Part shown: positions 45,889-54,720 of the stretch, in pieces | Position numbering within the stretch: the first letter of the stretch is position 1 | How the letters are laid out: every line of letters begins with the position of its first letter | DNA from: Paraburkholderia diazotrophica | Lineage (GTDB): Bacteria > Pseudomonadota > Gammaproteobacteria > Burkholderiales > Burkholderiaceae | Assembly: GCF_900108945.1 (NCBI RefSeq) | Contig: NZ_FNYE01000015.1 | Location: 1 to 64,000, forward strand | Reading direction: 5' to 3' | Length of the DNA stretch: 64,000 bases | Made by a program: the position numbers and the translations under genes | The notes under the pieces: model-generated | What the model was told of the DNA's origin: nothing | The model's input: only the letters and a program-made list of their open reading frames with translations | The model's database searches: none

Positions 45889-47181
45889 TCAGTCGATGCC
45901 ATGAAACACGGCATCGTCCGGGCCGAGATAGGCGGGCGGACGCCAGGCCGCATCGCGCATCGAATGCTGGACCAGCTTTTCGACGCCGAGCAGCACCGCG
46001 AAAATCGCCATCCGCACGGGAATGCCGTTGTCCGTCTGGCGGAAGATCGCAAGGCGCGAATCGTGATTCAGGTCCGTGCTCAGATCGTTCGCGCCGGGGC
46101 GGCTGTCGCGCGGCAGCGGATGCATGATCAGCGTGTCGGGACCGCACACGGTATCGACGAGCGCCTGATTGATCTGGAAATCGGGCGTGTAGCCTTCGAA
46201 CGATTCGTCCGCGAAGCGCTCCTTCTGGATGCGCGTCGCGTAGACGACGTCCGCGCCGCGCAGACCGTTCGCGAGATCGTGCGTCTGCTCGACCACATGG
46301 CCGTTGCGCGAAATCTGCTCGACGATGTACGCGGGCATTTCGAGCGTCGGCGGCGAGATCAGCGTGAACTTGATGCCGCGATACAGCGCGAGCAGCTTGA
46401 CGAGCGAATGCACGGTGCGCCCGTACTTCAGGTCGCCGACCAGCGCGATATGCGCGCCGTCGACGATCTTGCCGAGACGCGAGAACTCGCGCTGGATCGT
46501 GTACAGGTCGAGCAGCGCCTGGCTGGGGTGCTCGCCAGGGCCGTCGCCGCCGTTGATCACGGGAATGTTGGTCGCGCGCGCGAATTCGGCCACGGAGCCC
46601 TGTTCCGGATGGCGGATCACGAGGGCATCGACGTAGCCGGCCATCACGCGGCTCGTGTCGTAGATCGATTCGCCCTTGGCCATCGACGAAAACGTGAAGC
46701 CCGTCGTATCGCACACCGAGCCGCCGAGCCGGCAGAACGCCGCGCCGAAGCTCACGCGGGTGCGCGTGCTGGCCTCGAAGAACAGATTGCCGAGCACCGC
46801 GCCTTCGAGCACGCGCGAGATTTTGCGGCGGCGCGCGATCGGCTGCATGATGTCCGCGACGCGAAACAGCGCCTCGACGGAGTCGCGCGAGAACTGATCG
46901 ACGGACAGCAGCTGCGGCTTGCCTTCGAACAGAATCTGGCTGCTGAGCGATTGCGAATCTACGCTTTGCGTATATTTTTCTGCCGGCGCTCCATTGACGA
47001 CGATCTCCGATACGAAACGCTCGACGATTTCCGGCATCGCCCGCGATTCCTGCGAGTCGTCAGGCAGGAGCCACGTGTCGAGCGCGCGCTTGGACACGCC
47101 GATGCGCGTCGCGAAGCCGTCGCGGGTGAGGTTCAGACGCCGCATCGCGTCACGGAGAAAGGCTTGTTGCGGGACGCTCAT
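45889..47181 (-). CDS. pyrB: Aspartate carbamoyltransferase with N-terminal HTH-like extension
   Basis: Pyrimidine enzyme joining carbamoyl phosphate and aspartate. The catalytic domain starts near residue 85 and has FFEASTRTRVSFGAAF (carbamoyl-phosphate loop, STRTR at 138-142), GDGPGEHPSQALLDLYTI and MHPLPRDSRPG. Standard chains are about 310 residues; this is 430. The first 60 residues read as a Cro/XRE-type helix-turn-helix (NLTRDGFATRIGVSKRALDTWL), then a linker. The start is the first ATG, with the HTH intact. No pyrC-like partner gene follows. Role of the extension is unknown. Confidence 0.93.
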   Translation of the reverse strand: MSVPQQAFLRDAMRRLNLTRDGFATRIGVSKRALDTWLLPDDSQESRAMPEIVERFVSEIVVNGAPAEKYTQSVDSQSLSSQILFEGKPQLLSVDQFSRDSVEALFRVADIMQPIARRRKISRVLEGAVLGNLFFEASTRTRVSFGAAFCRLGGSVCDTTGFTFSSMAKGESIYDTSRVMAGYVDALVIRHPEQGSVAEFARATNIPVINGGDGPGEHPSQALLDLYTIQREFSRLGKIVDGAHIALVGDLKYGRTVHSLVKLLALYRGIKFTLISPPTLEMPAYIVEQISRNGHVVEQTHDLANGLRGADVVYATRIQKERFADESFEGYTPDFQINQALVDTVCGPDTLIMHPLPRDSRPGANDLSTDLNHDSRLAIFRQTDNGIPVRMAIFAVLLGVEKLVQHSMRDAAWRPPAYLGPDDAVFHGID

Positions 47182-47355
47182 GGGCTGCCTCTTTTTTCGT
47201 CGGGAGATTGATCGATATACGCGGTGCGTATATTAATTCGCTGCGCGAGGAAGTCAAGCGAATTCGTGCATCGACTCGCCGGGCGTGCGACGCTCCCGCA
47301 CGCCGGATGCAACGCCGGCGGCAAGCCGCACCGCTTTGCGGTTACACTGCCGTCC

Positions 47356-47481
47356 ATGGAAACGGCCTCGATGCTTCGCGAACGTGTCGAAACCAGCGCG
47401 CTTTTGCTCGCTGCGTTCGCGCGCGTCGCCACTGCGCAGGCATGCGCCGCTTCCAAAGCCAAAAAACAGCCGCTCATCTGA
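47356..47481 (+). CDS. Possible small peptide gene
   Basis: Open frame of 41 residues, METASMLRERVETSALLLAAF then Ala-rich with a basic end (SKAKKQPLI). No ribosome site was seen; a TTACACT-like -10 element stands 14 bases before the ATG, so a leaderless message is possible. A perfect 11-bp hairpin begins 9 bases after the stop, which favours a real short transcript. Confidence 0.35.
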   Translation: METASMLRERVETSALLLAAFARVATAQACAASKAKKQPLI

Positions 47482-47489
47482 CCGGAGCT

Positions 47490-47519
47490 GCTGTTCCGTC
47501 AGATGTGCGACGGAACAGC
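47490..47519 (+). terminator. Hairpin after the possible small gene
   Basis: Perfect 11-bp stem (GCTGTTCCGTC / GACGGAACAGC) with an 8-base loop. It is followed by CTTATCC only, so it is a weak terminator or a leader structure of the DapA-family gene. Confidence 0.5.
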
Positions 47520-47606
47520 CTTATCCAGCCCGGTTCTCAAACTCCCGCTCCGATACTGCTTCCTCGCCGCTGAACGGTTCCTATACGGTCGCGTTCGAGA
47601 ACAGTC

Positions 47607-48467
47607 ATGTCCAATTTTTCGGGTATCTGGATTCCCCTTGTCACGCCGTTTGCCGCTGACGGCTCCGTCGATGAAAGCGCACTGCGCCGGCTCGTGAAGC
47701 TTTACGCGCAAGCGGGCGTCGCCGGCATCGTCGCGCTCGGCACGACAGGCGAGCCGTCGTCGCTCGACGCGCACGAGCAGGAAGCTGTGCTCGCAGCCAC
47801 GCTCGATGCCGCGCGCGGCACGTTGCGCGTGATCGTCGGCATATCGGGCAACAACGCGCGCAGCATGCGCGAGCGCGTGTTGCGCCTGAACGCACTGCCG
47901 CTCGCGGGGCTGCTGATCTCGGCGCCGTACTATGTGCGGCCATCGCAAGCGGGCATCGCCGCGCACTTCGAGATGCTCGCCGACGCCAGCGAGCATCCCG
48001 TCGTGCTCTACGACATTCCCGCGCGAACCGGCGTGCGCATCGAGCCCGACACGCTGCTCTCGCTCGCCGCACATCCGCGCATTCGGGCCGTCAAGGATTG
48101 CGCGGGCTCACTCGACACGACGCACACGCTGATACTCGACGGCCGCCTGCAGGTGCTCGCCGGCGACGACATCCGCATCTTCGATACGCTTTGCATGGGC
48201 GGCAGCGGCGCGATCGCGGCGTCCGCGCATGTGTGGCCGGAGCGCTTCGTCGCGCTGGACCGCGCGCTGAAGGCGGGGCGCCTCGACGAAGGCCGCGCGC
48301 TCTTTCAAACGCTCGTGCCGCTGATCCGCCTGCTGACGTCCGAGCCGAATCCCGCGCCCGTGAAGGCGGCGCTCGCCGCGCTGGGTCTGATCGAAAACGA
48401 GCTGCGCGCGCCGATGACGCGTGCGAGCGAAACCTTGCGCGAGCGATTGGCGCAGATGATCGGCTGA
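47607..48467 (+). CDS. dapA: 4-hydroxy-tetrahydrodipicolinate synthase (DapA family)
   Basis: Class I aldolase-type TIM barrel of 286 residues. Motifs: LVTPFAADGSVD, GTTGEPSSL, the active Tyr in VVLYDIPARTGV and the Schiff-base Lys in AVKDCAG. DapA joins pyruvate and aspartate semialdehyde for lysine; the family also includes other pyruvate aldolases, and a stand-alone copy away from lysine genes may be one of those. A 12-bp-stem hairpin lies about 90 bp downstream. Confidence 0.87.
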   Translation: MSNFSGIWIPLVTPFAADGSVDESALRRLVKLYAQAGVAGIVALGTTGEPSSLDAHEQEAVLAATLDAARGTLRVIVGISGNNARSMRERVLRLNALPLAGLLISAPYYVRPSQAGIAAHFEMLADASEHPVVLYDIPARTGVRIEPDTLLSLAAHPRIRAVKDCAGSLDTTHTLILDGRLQVLAGDDIRIFDTLCMGGSGAIAASAHVWPERFVALDRALKAGRLDEGRALFQTLVPLIRLLTSEPNPAPVKAALAALGLIENELRAPMTRASETLRERLAQMIG

Positions 48468-48811
48468 TGACGGGCATGTGATGCTCGCCGGATTGCGATC
48501 CGGCTGTTCTGGCGCTGCGTTTCGCACGAATGGCGCGAGCCGTGCGAGTCGCGGACCGGCATCGGATTGCGACGAATCCGATGCCGTCCAATTTGAGATG
48601 TGCGTTTGACGGGCGGCGTGATAATTCGCGCCACCCGTTTTTCATCACACTCAGATCGATTCGTCATCCTGCGTATGCTGATTCATCGCTTCACCGTGCA
48701 ACCCGCTGTGCCACACGTCGTTCAACTCATCGTGCGTCCGCTGACGTCTCATGCATCGCGTCGCGTGTGCATGCCGCGTCACAATGCGAGCCCGACGAGG
48801 GGCGCGTCCTG
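48468..48811. other. Intergenic region with two hairpins
   Basis: About 340 bp upstream of the cell-shape operon. It holds GCCGGAT-N4-ATCCGGC at 48487-48504 and a perfect 12-bp stem at 48557-48586. The AT-richer stretch at 48640-48700 is the probable promoter zone. Confidence 0.5.
48557..48586. terminator. Hairpin downstream of the DapA-family gene
   Basis: CGGCATCGGATT / AATCCGATGCCG with a 6-base loop. It is followed by TCCAATTTGAG, without a good T tract, so termination is likely but unproven. Confidence 0.5.
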
Positions 48812-50014
48812 ATGTCGTTGATCTGGGGCACGGGCCGGAATCTGACGAACGGTGCGGTGCGTTTCGTCACGCGGCGCAGCGCGTTCGTGATCGCGGTGCT
48901 GGTCGCGTGCGGCAGTTTTGCGCTGGCGTTGACGGCGGGCGTGATGATCGGCCGCGCGTGGCCGAAGAGCGACGCGGCCGCGCAGTCGGGCGACAGCCGC
49001 GTCCGGCGCGACTACACGATCGCGGAGCTCGGCAAGCTGAATGCGGTAATCGAACAGATGCAGCCGCGTCTGACGCGTCTCGCATCGCAGGTCGCGACGC
49101 TGCACGATTTCGAAACGCGGCTGAAGACGATCAAGAGCTTGCCGCGTCCCGTGTTCGCATCGCCGGCGCTTTCCGCGAGCGATTTGCTCGGCGACGATGC
49201 AGGCGACGATGTGATCCTCGGCGGCCCGGACAAGAAGGCAGACCGCGCGCAGGCGGCGAAGGGCGCCGGGAAGGCGGGCAGCGGCAAGAGCCAGGACGCT
49301 GCCAGCGAAGTCCGGGCAAAAGCGAACGAGGGCAACGACGACAATCCCGCATCCGTCGGCACACCCGGCAAACCCGGCGAAAGCACGAACGACAAGGCCA
49401 GCGATGCGGCCGTGATAACGGGCGGGATAATAGGCGAGATCACGGGCCAAGGCGGTCCGTCGCTGCCGCCGCGCCGCTGCGACGAACTGATATCCGAACG
49501 GGTGCGCGACGCCGTCGCGATTCATCAGCAGATCGGCTGTCTCGTCGCGACGCTCGCTGCGCTGGAGCAGGAAACGACGATGCACGTCGCGAACTGGGAG
49601 TCGTTTCCGGGCCGTATGCCCGTCGACGGCGCGCACTTCGGATCGCCGTTCGGCAATCGTGTCGATCCGTTCACGCATCACCTCAGTTTTCATCCGGGCG
49701 TCGATCTCGTCGCGATGGCGGGCACGCCGATTCTCGCCGCAGCGGGCGGCCGCGTGATCCATGCGGGTCCGGAGAACGGCTATGGCAACGCAGTCGAAAT
49801 CGATCATGGCAACGGCCTGATCACGCGCTACGGGCACGCGTCGCGCCTCGTCGTGCAGGAAGGCGAGCTCGTGCTGCCGCGCCAGCATATCGCCGACATC
49901 GGCTCGACGGGCCGTTCGACGGGACCGCATCTGCACTTCGAGGTGCTGGTCAACGGCGCGCCCGTCGATCCCGCCGACTATCTCGCACTTTTCATGGAGC
50001 CGTCTCATGGCTGA
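48812..50014 (+). CDS. M23 family metallopeptidase, membrane-anchored
   Basis: Peptidoglycan endopeptidase of 400 residues. One membrane helix lies at about residues 24-47; a coiled-coil segment, a long low-complexity linker (about 130-215) and a C-terminal LytM/M23 domain follow. All zinc residues are present: HPGVD (His294, Asp298) and GPHLHFEV (His373, His375). So it should cleave cell-wall cross-links in the periplasm. It overlaps the next gene by 8 bases and is followed by bactofilin, a pairing known in curved or stalked bacteria. Confidence 0.9.
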   Translation: MSLIWGTGRNLTNGAVRFVTRRSAFVIAVLVACGSFALALTAGVMIGRAWPKSDAAAQSGDSRVRRDYTIAELGKLNAVIEQMQPRLTRLASQVATLHDFETRLKTIKSLPRPVFASPALSASDLLGDDAGDDVILGGPDKKADRAQAAKGAGKAGSGKSQDAASEVRAKANEGNDDNPASVGTPGKPGESTNDKASDAAVITGGIIGEITGQGGPSLPPRRCDELISERVRDAVAIHQQIGCLVATLAALEQETTMHVANWESFPGRMPVDGAHFGSPFGNRVDPFTHHLSFHPGVDLVAMAGTPILAAAGGRVIHAGPENGYGNAVEIDHGNGLITRYGHASRLVVQEGELVLPRQHIADIGSTGRSTGPHLHFEVLVNGAPVDPADYLALFMEPSHG

Positions 50015-50417
50015 TCGCATCGGCTCATTGCGCCGGTTGCGCGGGCGCGGCATCACGCAGCGCGCGTACATGCTGCAGCCCGTGCGCTCGCGGGCCGCGC
50101 GCATCGCGACGCGGGCGCTCGCCTGCATCGCATGTGTCGCGTGTCTCGCGGCGGGCGGAGCGGCGGTGCGCGGGTACGACGTGCACATCGCGGCAACGCA
50201 CGCGTCATGCGTGACACCCATGACGCCCACGACACCGACGACGCCGACTTCGCGCGACGAAGTGCAGGACGCACTGATGCGCGCGCAACTTGCGTTGAAA
50301 CAGGAAGTGGCATCGCGCGCGGCGGTGCAGAAGTCGGCCGACGCACTCGCTGTCGAAGTCGGCCGGCTCAAGGCTCAGGTGCTGTTCCTGCAAGGCCAGA
50401 GTCATTCGCGCCGTTAG
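50007..50417 (+). CDS. Small membrane protein with coiled coil, in the bactofilin operon
   Basis: Protein of 136 residues. A basic N-terminus leads to one hydrophobic helix (about residues 36-55, ATRALACIACVACLAAGGAA), then a Thr/Pro repeat (MTPTTPTTPTS) and a C-terminal coiled coil rich in Gln, Ala and Val. The frame starts inside the end of the peptidase gene, so the two are translationally coupled, and bactofilin follows after 56 bp. No known family; a scaffold that links peptidase and bactofilin is a fair guess only. Confidence 0.7.
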   Translation: MADRIGSLRRLRGRGITQRAYMLQPVRSRAARIATRALACIACVACLAAGGAAVRGYDVHIAATHASCVTPMTPTTPTTPTSRDEVQDALMRAQLALKQEVASRAAVQKSADALAVEVGRLKAQVLFLQGQSHSRR

Positions 50418-50473
50418 TGCGGCGCCCTGTGCGCCGTGGCCGGCGCGTGCTCAACCTCAACCCGATATCGAAC

Positions 50474-50926
50474 ATGTTCAGCAAGAAGAAGTCACCTGGC
50501 ATCACCCAGAGCAAACTGGCCACCTTGATCGCGCACGACGTGTATGTGACGGGCGACCTCGAGTTCAGCGAAGGCCTGCGCATGGACGGCCATGTGAAAG
50601 GCAACGTCACGGGCAAGGCGGGATGCGAGACGCTGCTCGTGCTGAGCAATCGCGGCTCGATCACGGGGAACGTGTACGGCTACGACGTGATCATCAACGG
50701 CACCATTACGGGCGACGTGATCGCCGATCACTTCGTCGAGTTGCAGGAGAACGCCCACATCACGGGCAACATCTCCTACCAGCAGTTGCGGATGGATGTC
50801 GGCGCATCAGTCGACGGCAAACTGACTCGCCGCGAAATGACGCCCGCCGTCACGAGCCCGTACATCGAGCACGCGACAGGGCATCTGCCGCATGCGGGCC
50901 ACGAAGCGCAAGCCGCCGATCAATAA
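50474..50926 (+). CDS. Bactofilin (polymer-forming cytoskeletal protein)
   Basis: Protein of 150 residues with the DUF583 beta-helix: a short N-terminal tail MFSKKKSP, then repeated strands (GDLEFSEGLRMDGHVKGNVTG, GSITGNVYGYDVIINGTITGDV, ENAHITGNISYQQLRMDVGA). Bactofilins form filaments under the inner membrane and often position M23 peptidases and other cell-wall enzymes. The short N-terminal tail may bind the membrane. ATG at 50474 is favoured; a GTG upstream is in frame too. Confidence 0.93.
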   Translation: MFSKKKSPGITQSKLATLIAHDVYVTGDLEFSEGLRMDGHVKGNVTGKAGCETLLVLSNRGSITGNVYGYDVIINGTITGDVIADHFVELQENAHITGNISYQQLRMDVGASVDGKLTRREMTPAVTSPYIEHATGHLPHAGHEAQAADQ

Positions 50927-50992
50927 CGTTTCTGCGAAGGCTTGCCGCTTTTCATTCGCGGCGCAAGGCGGCAAGCCACGTTCAGGCGCGAA

Positions 50993-53062
50993 TCAGGCAG
51001 CCGTCATGCGGTTCTGAAGCAGTTCGCTGAACGCGTCGGCCGTGAGCGGCTTGCCGAGCAGAAAGCCCTGCATCTCGTCGCATTGCAAGTCCTTGAGCTT
51101 GTCGAGTTGCGAGGCCGTTTCGACGCCTTCCGCCACCACGTCCATTTCCAGCGAATGCGCGAGCGCGATGATCGCCTGCACGATCGCGCTGCCTTCATGA
51201 CCGTGTGCGTCGAGCCCATTCGTGAAGAAGCGGTCGATCTTCAGCTGCTTCACGCGGAAGCGCTGCAAATAGGCAAGGCTCGAATAGCCGGTGCCGAAAT
51301 CGTCGATTGAAATTTCGAAGCCGCTGTTCTGGAATTCGCGGATCATATCGGTCGTTCTGGCTGCGTCCTGCATCGCGACCGATTCGGTGATCTCGAACAT
51401 GATCTGGCTGCAATCGACGTTTTCGCTGTGCACGATGTCCAGCATCTTCCCGATCAGGTCCGGCTGCGCCATCTGGCGCGGCGACAGATTGATCGCGACC
51501 TTCGTCGGCGGCAGGCCGCACGCTTCCCAGCTGCGTATCTGGCGACACGTCTCGCGCAGCACCCAATAGCCGATCTGCACGATCTGCCCCGAGCGCTCGG
51601 CGATCGGAATGAAGTCCATCGGCACGAGCGCGCCGAGCTCCGGATGGTTCAGGCGGATCAGCGCTTCCGCGCCTGCCACGTCGCCGCTGTCGCCGCGAAA
51701 CTTCGGCTGGAAATGCAGCGAGAAATAGCCTCTGTCGAGCGCTTCGTGCAGCGCGCTCTGAATCTTGAGCGTGCGCATCGCCGCTTCGTTCATGTGCGCT
51801 TCGAAGAAGCGATACGCGCTGCGCCCGCCGCGCTTCGCTTCGTACATCGCGGCGTCGGCGTGCTTCAACAGCTCGTCGACGGAATCGCCATCCTGCGGAT
51901 AGAGCGCAATGCCGATGCTCGGCATGATCTGCAGCGTCTGGTTTGCCGTGTCGATGCCCTTGCGCATCCGTTCGAGCACGGCATCGGCCATCTTCGCCGC
52001 GTCCTGCGGCGCGCCGAGGTTTTCGGCGAGCACGACGAACTCGTCGCCGCCGAGCCGAGACACGGTATCGACGCCGCGCACGCATTGCAGCAGGTTGTGC
52101 GCGAACGCCTTCAACACTTCGTCGCCATACGCGTGGCCGAGCGAATCGTTGATTGTCTTGAAGCCGTCGATATCCATGAACAGAATCGCGAAACTGCGCC
52201 CCGTGAACTTCGACAGGACCATCGCGCGCTCGATGCGCTCGGTCAGCGTGCGGCGGTTCGGCAGATCGGTGAGCGTGTCATACGTGGCGAGGCGCACGAT
52301 CTGGCTGTTCAGCGAAGAGACGGAACCGGCGAGGAACGTGGTGCGCGCATCGAAGCGCGACAGGATCAGCGTGACGATCAGAATGGCGAACGTGAACAGC
52401 ATGATCGTGGTCGCGAGCCACTGCGCGTCGACGCCGTGCGCCGCGCCGCAGATCGAGCCGGGCAGAAAGTCGGCGGCGGCCATGCCCGTGTAGTGCATGC
52501 CCGTGATCGCAAGGCCCATGACGCCCGCTGCGCCGATGCGCTTGGTCAGCACGCGCTGCACGTTCGCGTCGCGCAATGCATGTGCGATCCACAGCGCCGC
52601 GATGGAAACCACGATCGCGACCGCGATGGATGCGGCGAACAGGGGCGGGCGATAGTGGATGCCCGGCTGCATTTGCATCGCGGCCATGCCGGTGTAGTGC
52701 ATGCCCGCGATGCCGATGCCCATCAGCACGCCGCCCATCACGAGCCGTTTGACGGAGAGGGCGGGGCGCGCCACCTGATAAAGCGCGAAGTACGACACCA
52801 CGATTGCGATACCGAGCGAATAGCCGGTGATCGCGAAGTCGTAGCCGAGCGGTATCGGCAGCGAAAACGCGAGCATCGCGATGAAGTGCATCGACCAGAT
52901 GCCCGTGCCCATCGCGGCCGCGCCGCCTGCGAGCCACAGGTGGCGCACGCGTGCGCGGGGCATCGTCGAAATGCGTCCGGCGAGGTCGAGCGCCGTGTAC
53001 GACGCGAGCGTTGCGACAGCGAGCGACACGGCGACCAGACCCAGGTTGTAAGTGCTCTGCAT
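50993..53062 (-). CDS. MHYT-GGDEF-EAL protein (cyclic-di-GMP turnover)
   Basis: Membrane protein of 689 residues. The N-terminal MHYT sensor has three M-H motifs (Met58-His59, Met121-His122, Met189-His190) in its helices, thought to bind copper and sense O2, CO or NO. A GGDEF domain follows with an intact GGDEF at 338-342, then an EAL domain with EAL at 466-468. Both enzyme motifs look active, so it could make or break cyclic-di-GMP. The ATG at 53062 is clear. It is a single gene convergent with the bactofilin operon. Confidence 0.93.
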   Translation of the reverse strand: MQSTYNLGLVAVSLAVATLASYTALDLAGRISTMPRARVRHLWLAGGAAAMGTGIWSMHFIAMLAFSLPIPLGYDFAITGYSLGIAIVVSYFALYQVARPALSVKRLVMGGVLMGIGIAGMHYTGMAAMQMQPGIHYRPPLFAASIAVAIVVSIAALWIAHALRDANVQRVLTKRIGAAGVMGLAITGMHYTGMAAADFLPGSICGAAHGVDAQWLATTIMLFTFAILIVTLILSRFDARTTFLAGSVSSLNSQIVRLATYDTLTDLPNRRTLTERIERAMVLSKFTGRSFAILFMDIDGFKTINDSLGHAYGDEVLKAFAHNLLQCVRGVDTVSRLGGDEFVVLAENLGAPQDAAKMADAVLERMRKGIDTANQTLQIMPSIGIALYPQDGDSVDELLKHADAAMYEAKRGGRSAYRFFEAHMNEAAMRTLKIQSALHEALDRGYFSLHFQPKFRGDSGDVAGAEALIRLNHPELGALVPMDFIPIAERSGQIVQIGYWVLRETCRQIRSWEACGLPPTKVAINLSPRQMAQPDLIGKMLDIVHSENVDCSQIMFEITESVAMQDAARTTDMIREFQNSGFEISIDDFGTGYSSLAYLQRFRVKQLKIDRFFTNGLDAHGHEGSAIVQAIIALAHSLEMDVVAEGVETASQLDKLKDLQCDEMQGFLLGKPLTADAFSELLQNRMTAA

Positions 53063-53378
53063 GTCGATCCGTTGCTAAAGGAATGTTCCCACAACGGGCT
53101 AACGGCAAAATCTCTGATTAATTGAGTAAAAATCCAAAGGCTTATTCGAAAACGCTATCCGCAGCTCGTCGCGCGCGACGTCGACGGCCTGTGCTGAAAA
53201 AATTCCTCGCGCGCGAGCTGGCGCTCGCAGACGGCCGCGCGCCTGCGCGTGGGCTCGGCTGTCCCGGTTGCGAGGACTACGGTTTCTGCTATCCGGCCCG
53301 TTGATCGCGGATGATCCGGCAATCCCCACATGGAAACGCACCGTCATATAGAATGACGCGCTTTTGCCCGTTCTCGCC

Positions 53379-54302
53379 ATGTGGTTCAAGAATCTGCAGC
53401 TTCACCGTCTTCCCGCTCCGTGGAATGTGAGCGTCGAGCAAATGGAAAAATGGCTCGCGCCGCATGCGTTCCAGCCTGCCAATAGCGTCGAGGTGCAGCG
53501 CCAGGGCTGGGCGTCGCCGCGCAATGACGGCTCGCTCGTCTACTCGATCAACAAGCAGATGCTGCTCACGTTCCGCGCCGAAAAGAAACTGCTGCCGGCA
53601 TCGGTGGTGACGCAGGTGACGAAGGCGCGCGCGCTGGAACTCGAAGAGCAGCAGGGCTTCAAGCCTGGCCGCAAGCAGATGCGCGATCTGAAGGAGCAAG
53701 TCACCGACGAGCTGCTGCCGCGCGCGTTCAGCATCCAGCGAGACACGCGCGTGTGGATCGACACCGTCAACGGCTGGCTCGTGATCGATGCCGCGTCGCA
53801 GGCGCTCGGCGACGATGTGCTCGGGCTGCTGGTGAAGTCGGTCGACCGCTTGCCGATCGGCAGCGTGCGCGTCGCGCAGGCGCCCGTTTCCGCGATGACG
53901 AACTGGCTGCTGGCAGGCGAGGGCCCCGTCAATTTCACGCTGGATCAGGATACGGAACTGCGCTCGCCCGCCGAAGGCAACGCGACGGTGCGCTACGTCG
54001 GCCACGCGCTCGAAGCGGACGACATGCGCCGCCATATCGAAGCGGGCAAGCAGTGCATGCGCCTTGCGATGACATGGAACGACCGCGTATCGTTCGTGTT
54101 GACGCCGTCGCTGACGATCAAGCGCGTGACGCCGCTCGACGTGATCAAGGAAGCCGCCGATCCGACGGCGCTCAACGACGACGAGCAGTTCGATTCCGAT
54201 GTCATGTTGATGACAGGGGAGCTCGCGAAGTTGCTGGAAGGGATTGTCGATGCGCTCGGCGGCGAACTCGACGAGGGGATGGCGTCCGCGAAGGCGGCGT
54301 AA
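53379..54302 (+). CDS. rdgC: Recombination-associated protein RdgC
   Basis: DNA-binding ring protein of 307 residues that limits RecA action. The N-terminus MWFKNLQLHRLP and the later GWASPRNDGSLVYSINKQMLL, LPRAFSIQRDTRVWID and NFTLDQDTELRSP match RdgC. The start at 53379 drops five residues from the longest frame and gives the usual MWFKN beginning. It is a stand-alone gene. Confidence 0.96.
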   Translation: MWFKNLQLHRLPAPWNVSVEQMEKWLAPHAFQPANSVEVQRQGWASPRNDGSLVYSINKQMLLTFRAEKKLLPASVVTQVTKARALELEEQQGFKPGRKQMRDLKEQVTDELLPRAFSIQRDTRVWIDTVNGWLVIDAASQALGDDVLGLLVKSVDRLPIGSVRVAQAPVSAMTNWLLAGEGPVNFTLDQDTELRSPAEGNATVRYVGHALEADDMRRHIEAGKQCMRLAMTWNDRVSFVLTPSLTIKRVTPLDVIKEAADPTALNDDEQFDSDVMLMTGELAKLLEGIVDALGGELDEGMASAKAA

Positions 54303-54333
54303 TCAGCGTGGGGTTCGCGCGAACCGGACCCCG

Positions 54334-54555
54334 TCAGTCGAACATATTCCTGAACGTGACGGCCACGATGACGGGCACGCACAACACGAGCGGAATAGCG
54401 AAGTAAGGCACTTCGAGATCGACGAACCAGCTATACACGAGCCAGCCGATTCCGGCGCACAGCGTTGCGATGCCGATCAGCGCGGTGAGGACGTTCAGCA
54501 GCGTGGGCGACGGTTTCCAGCGCTTGTGTTCCTCGTTGGGCGGGGGCGATGTCAT
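54334..54555 (-). CDS. Small two-helix membrane protein
   Basis: Protein of 73 residues with two hydrophobic helices (LLNVLTALIGIATLCAGIGWLVYSW and the VPYFAIPLVLCVPVIVAVTF region) and short hydrophilic ends. GGAG before the ATG at 54555 supports a real gene. Function is unknown. It is convergent with rdgC and follows the GltI-like gene on the same strand. Confidence 0.7.
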   Translation of the reverse strand: MTSPPPNEEHKRWKPSPTLLNVLTALIGIATLCAGIGWLVYSWFVDLEVPYFAIPLVLCVPVIVAVTFRNMFD

Positions 54556-54720
54556 TGCAGCTCCGGAGCAGATCGTCACGAGTTTCGATTCGTACAATTC
54601 TACTCCGGCAGCTTGCGTTCGGCGCTATGCAAGCGGCGCGCCGGACCGGTCTGAAAGCCGGCCGCAAGGGCGGCTGGCGAGGCCTCCGGCGCGCTTTTGG
54701 CGAGCCCTCGGATACAGGCG

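Larger units (their letters stand above)
47182..47606. other. Divergent region between pyrB and the DapA-family gene
   Basis: About 425 bp. It contains a possible 41-residue gene (47356-47481), a hairpin at 47490-47519 and likely promoters for both flanking genes. No further feature was recognised. Confidence 0.45.

Noticed and set aside
53122..53304. 60-codon ORF with TTG start and a GCPGCEDYGFC end
   Set aside because: No ribosome site, a very basic middle part, and it lies in the promoter region of two genes. The Cys cluster is suggestive but not enough.
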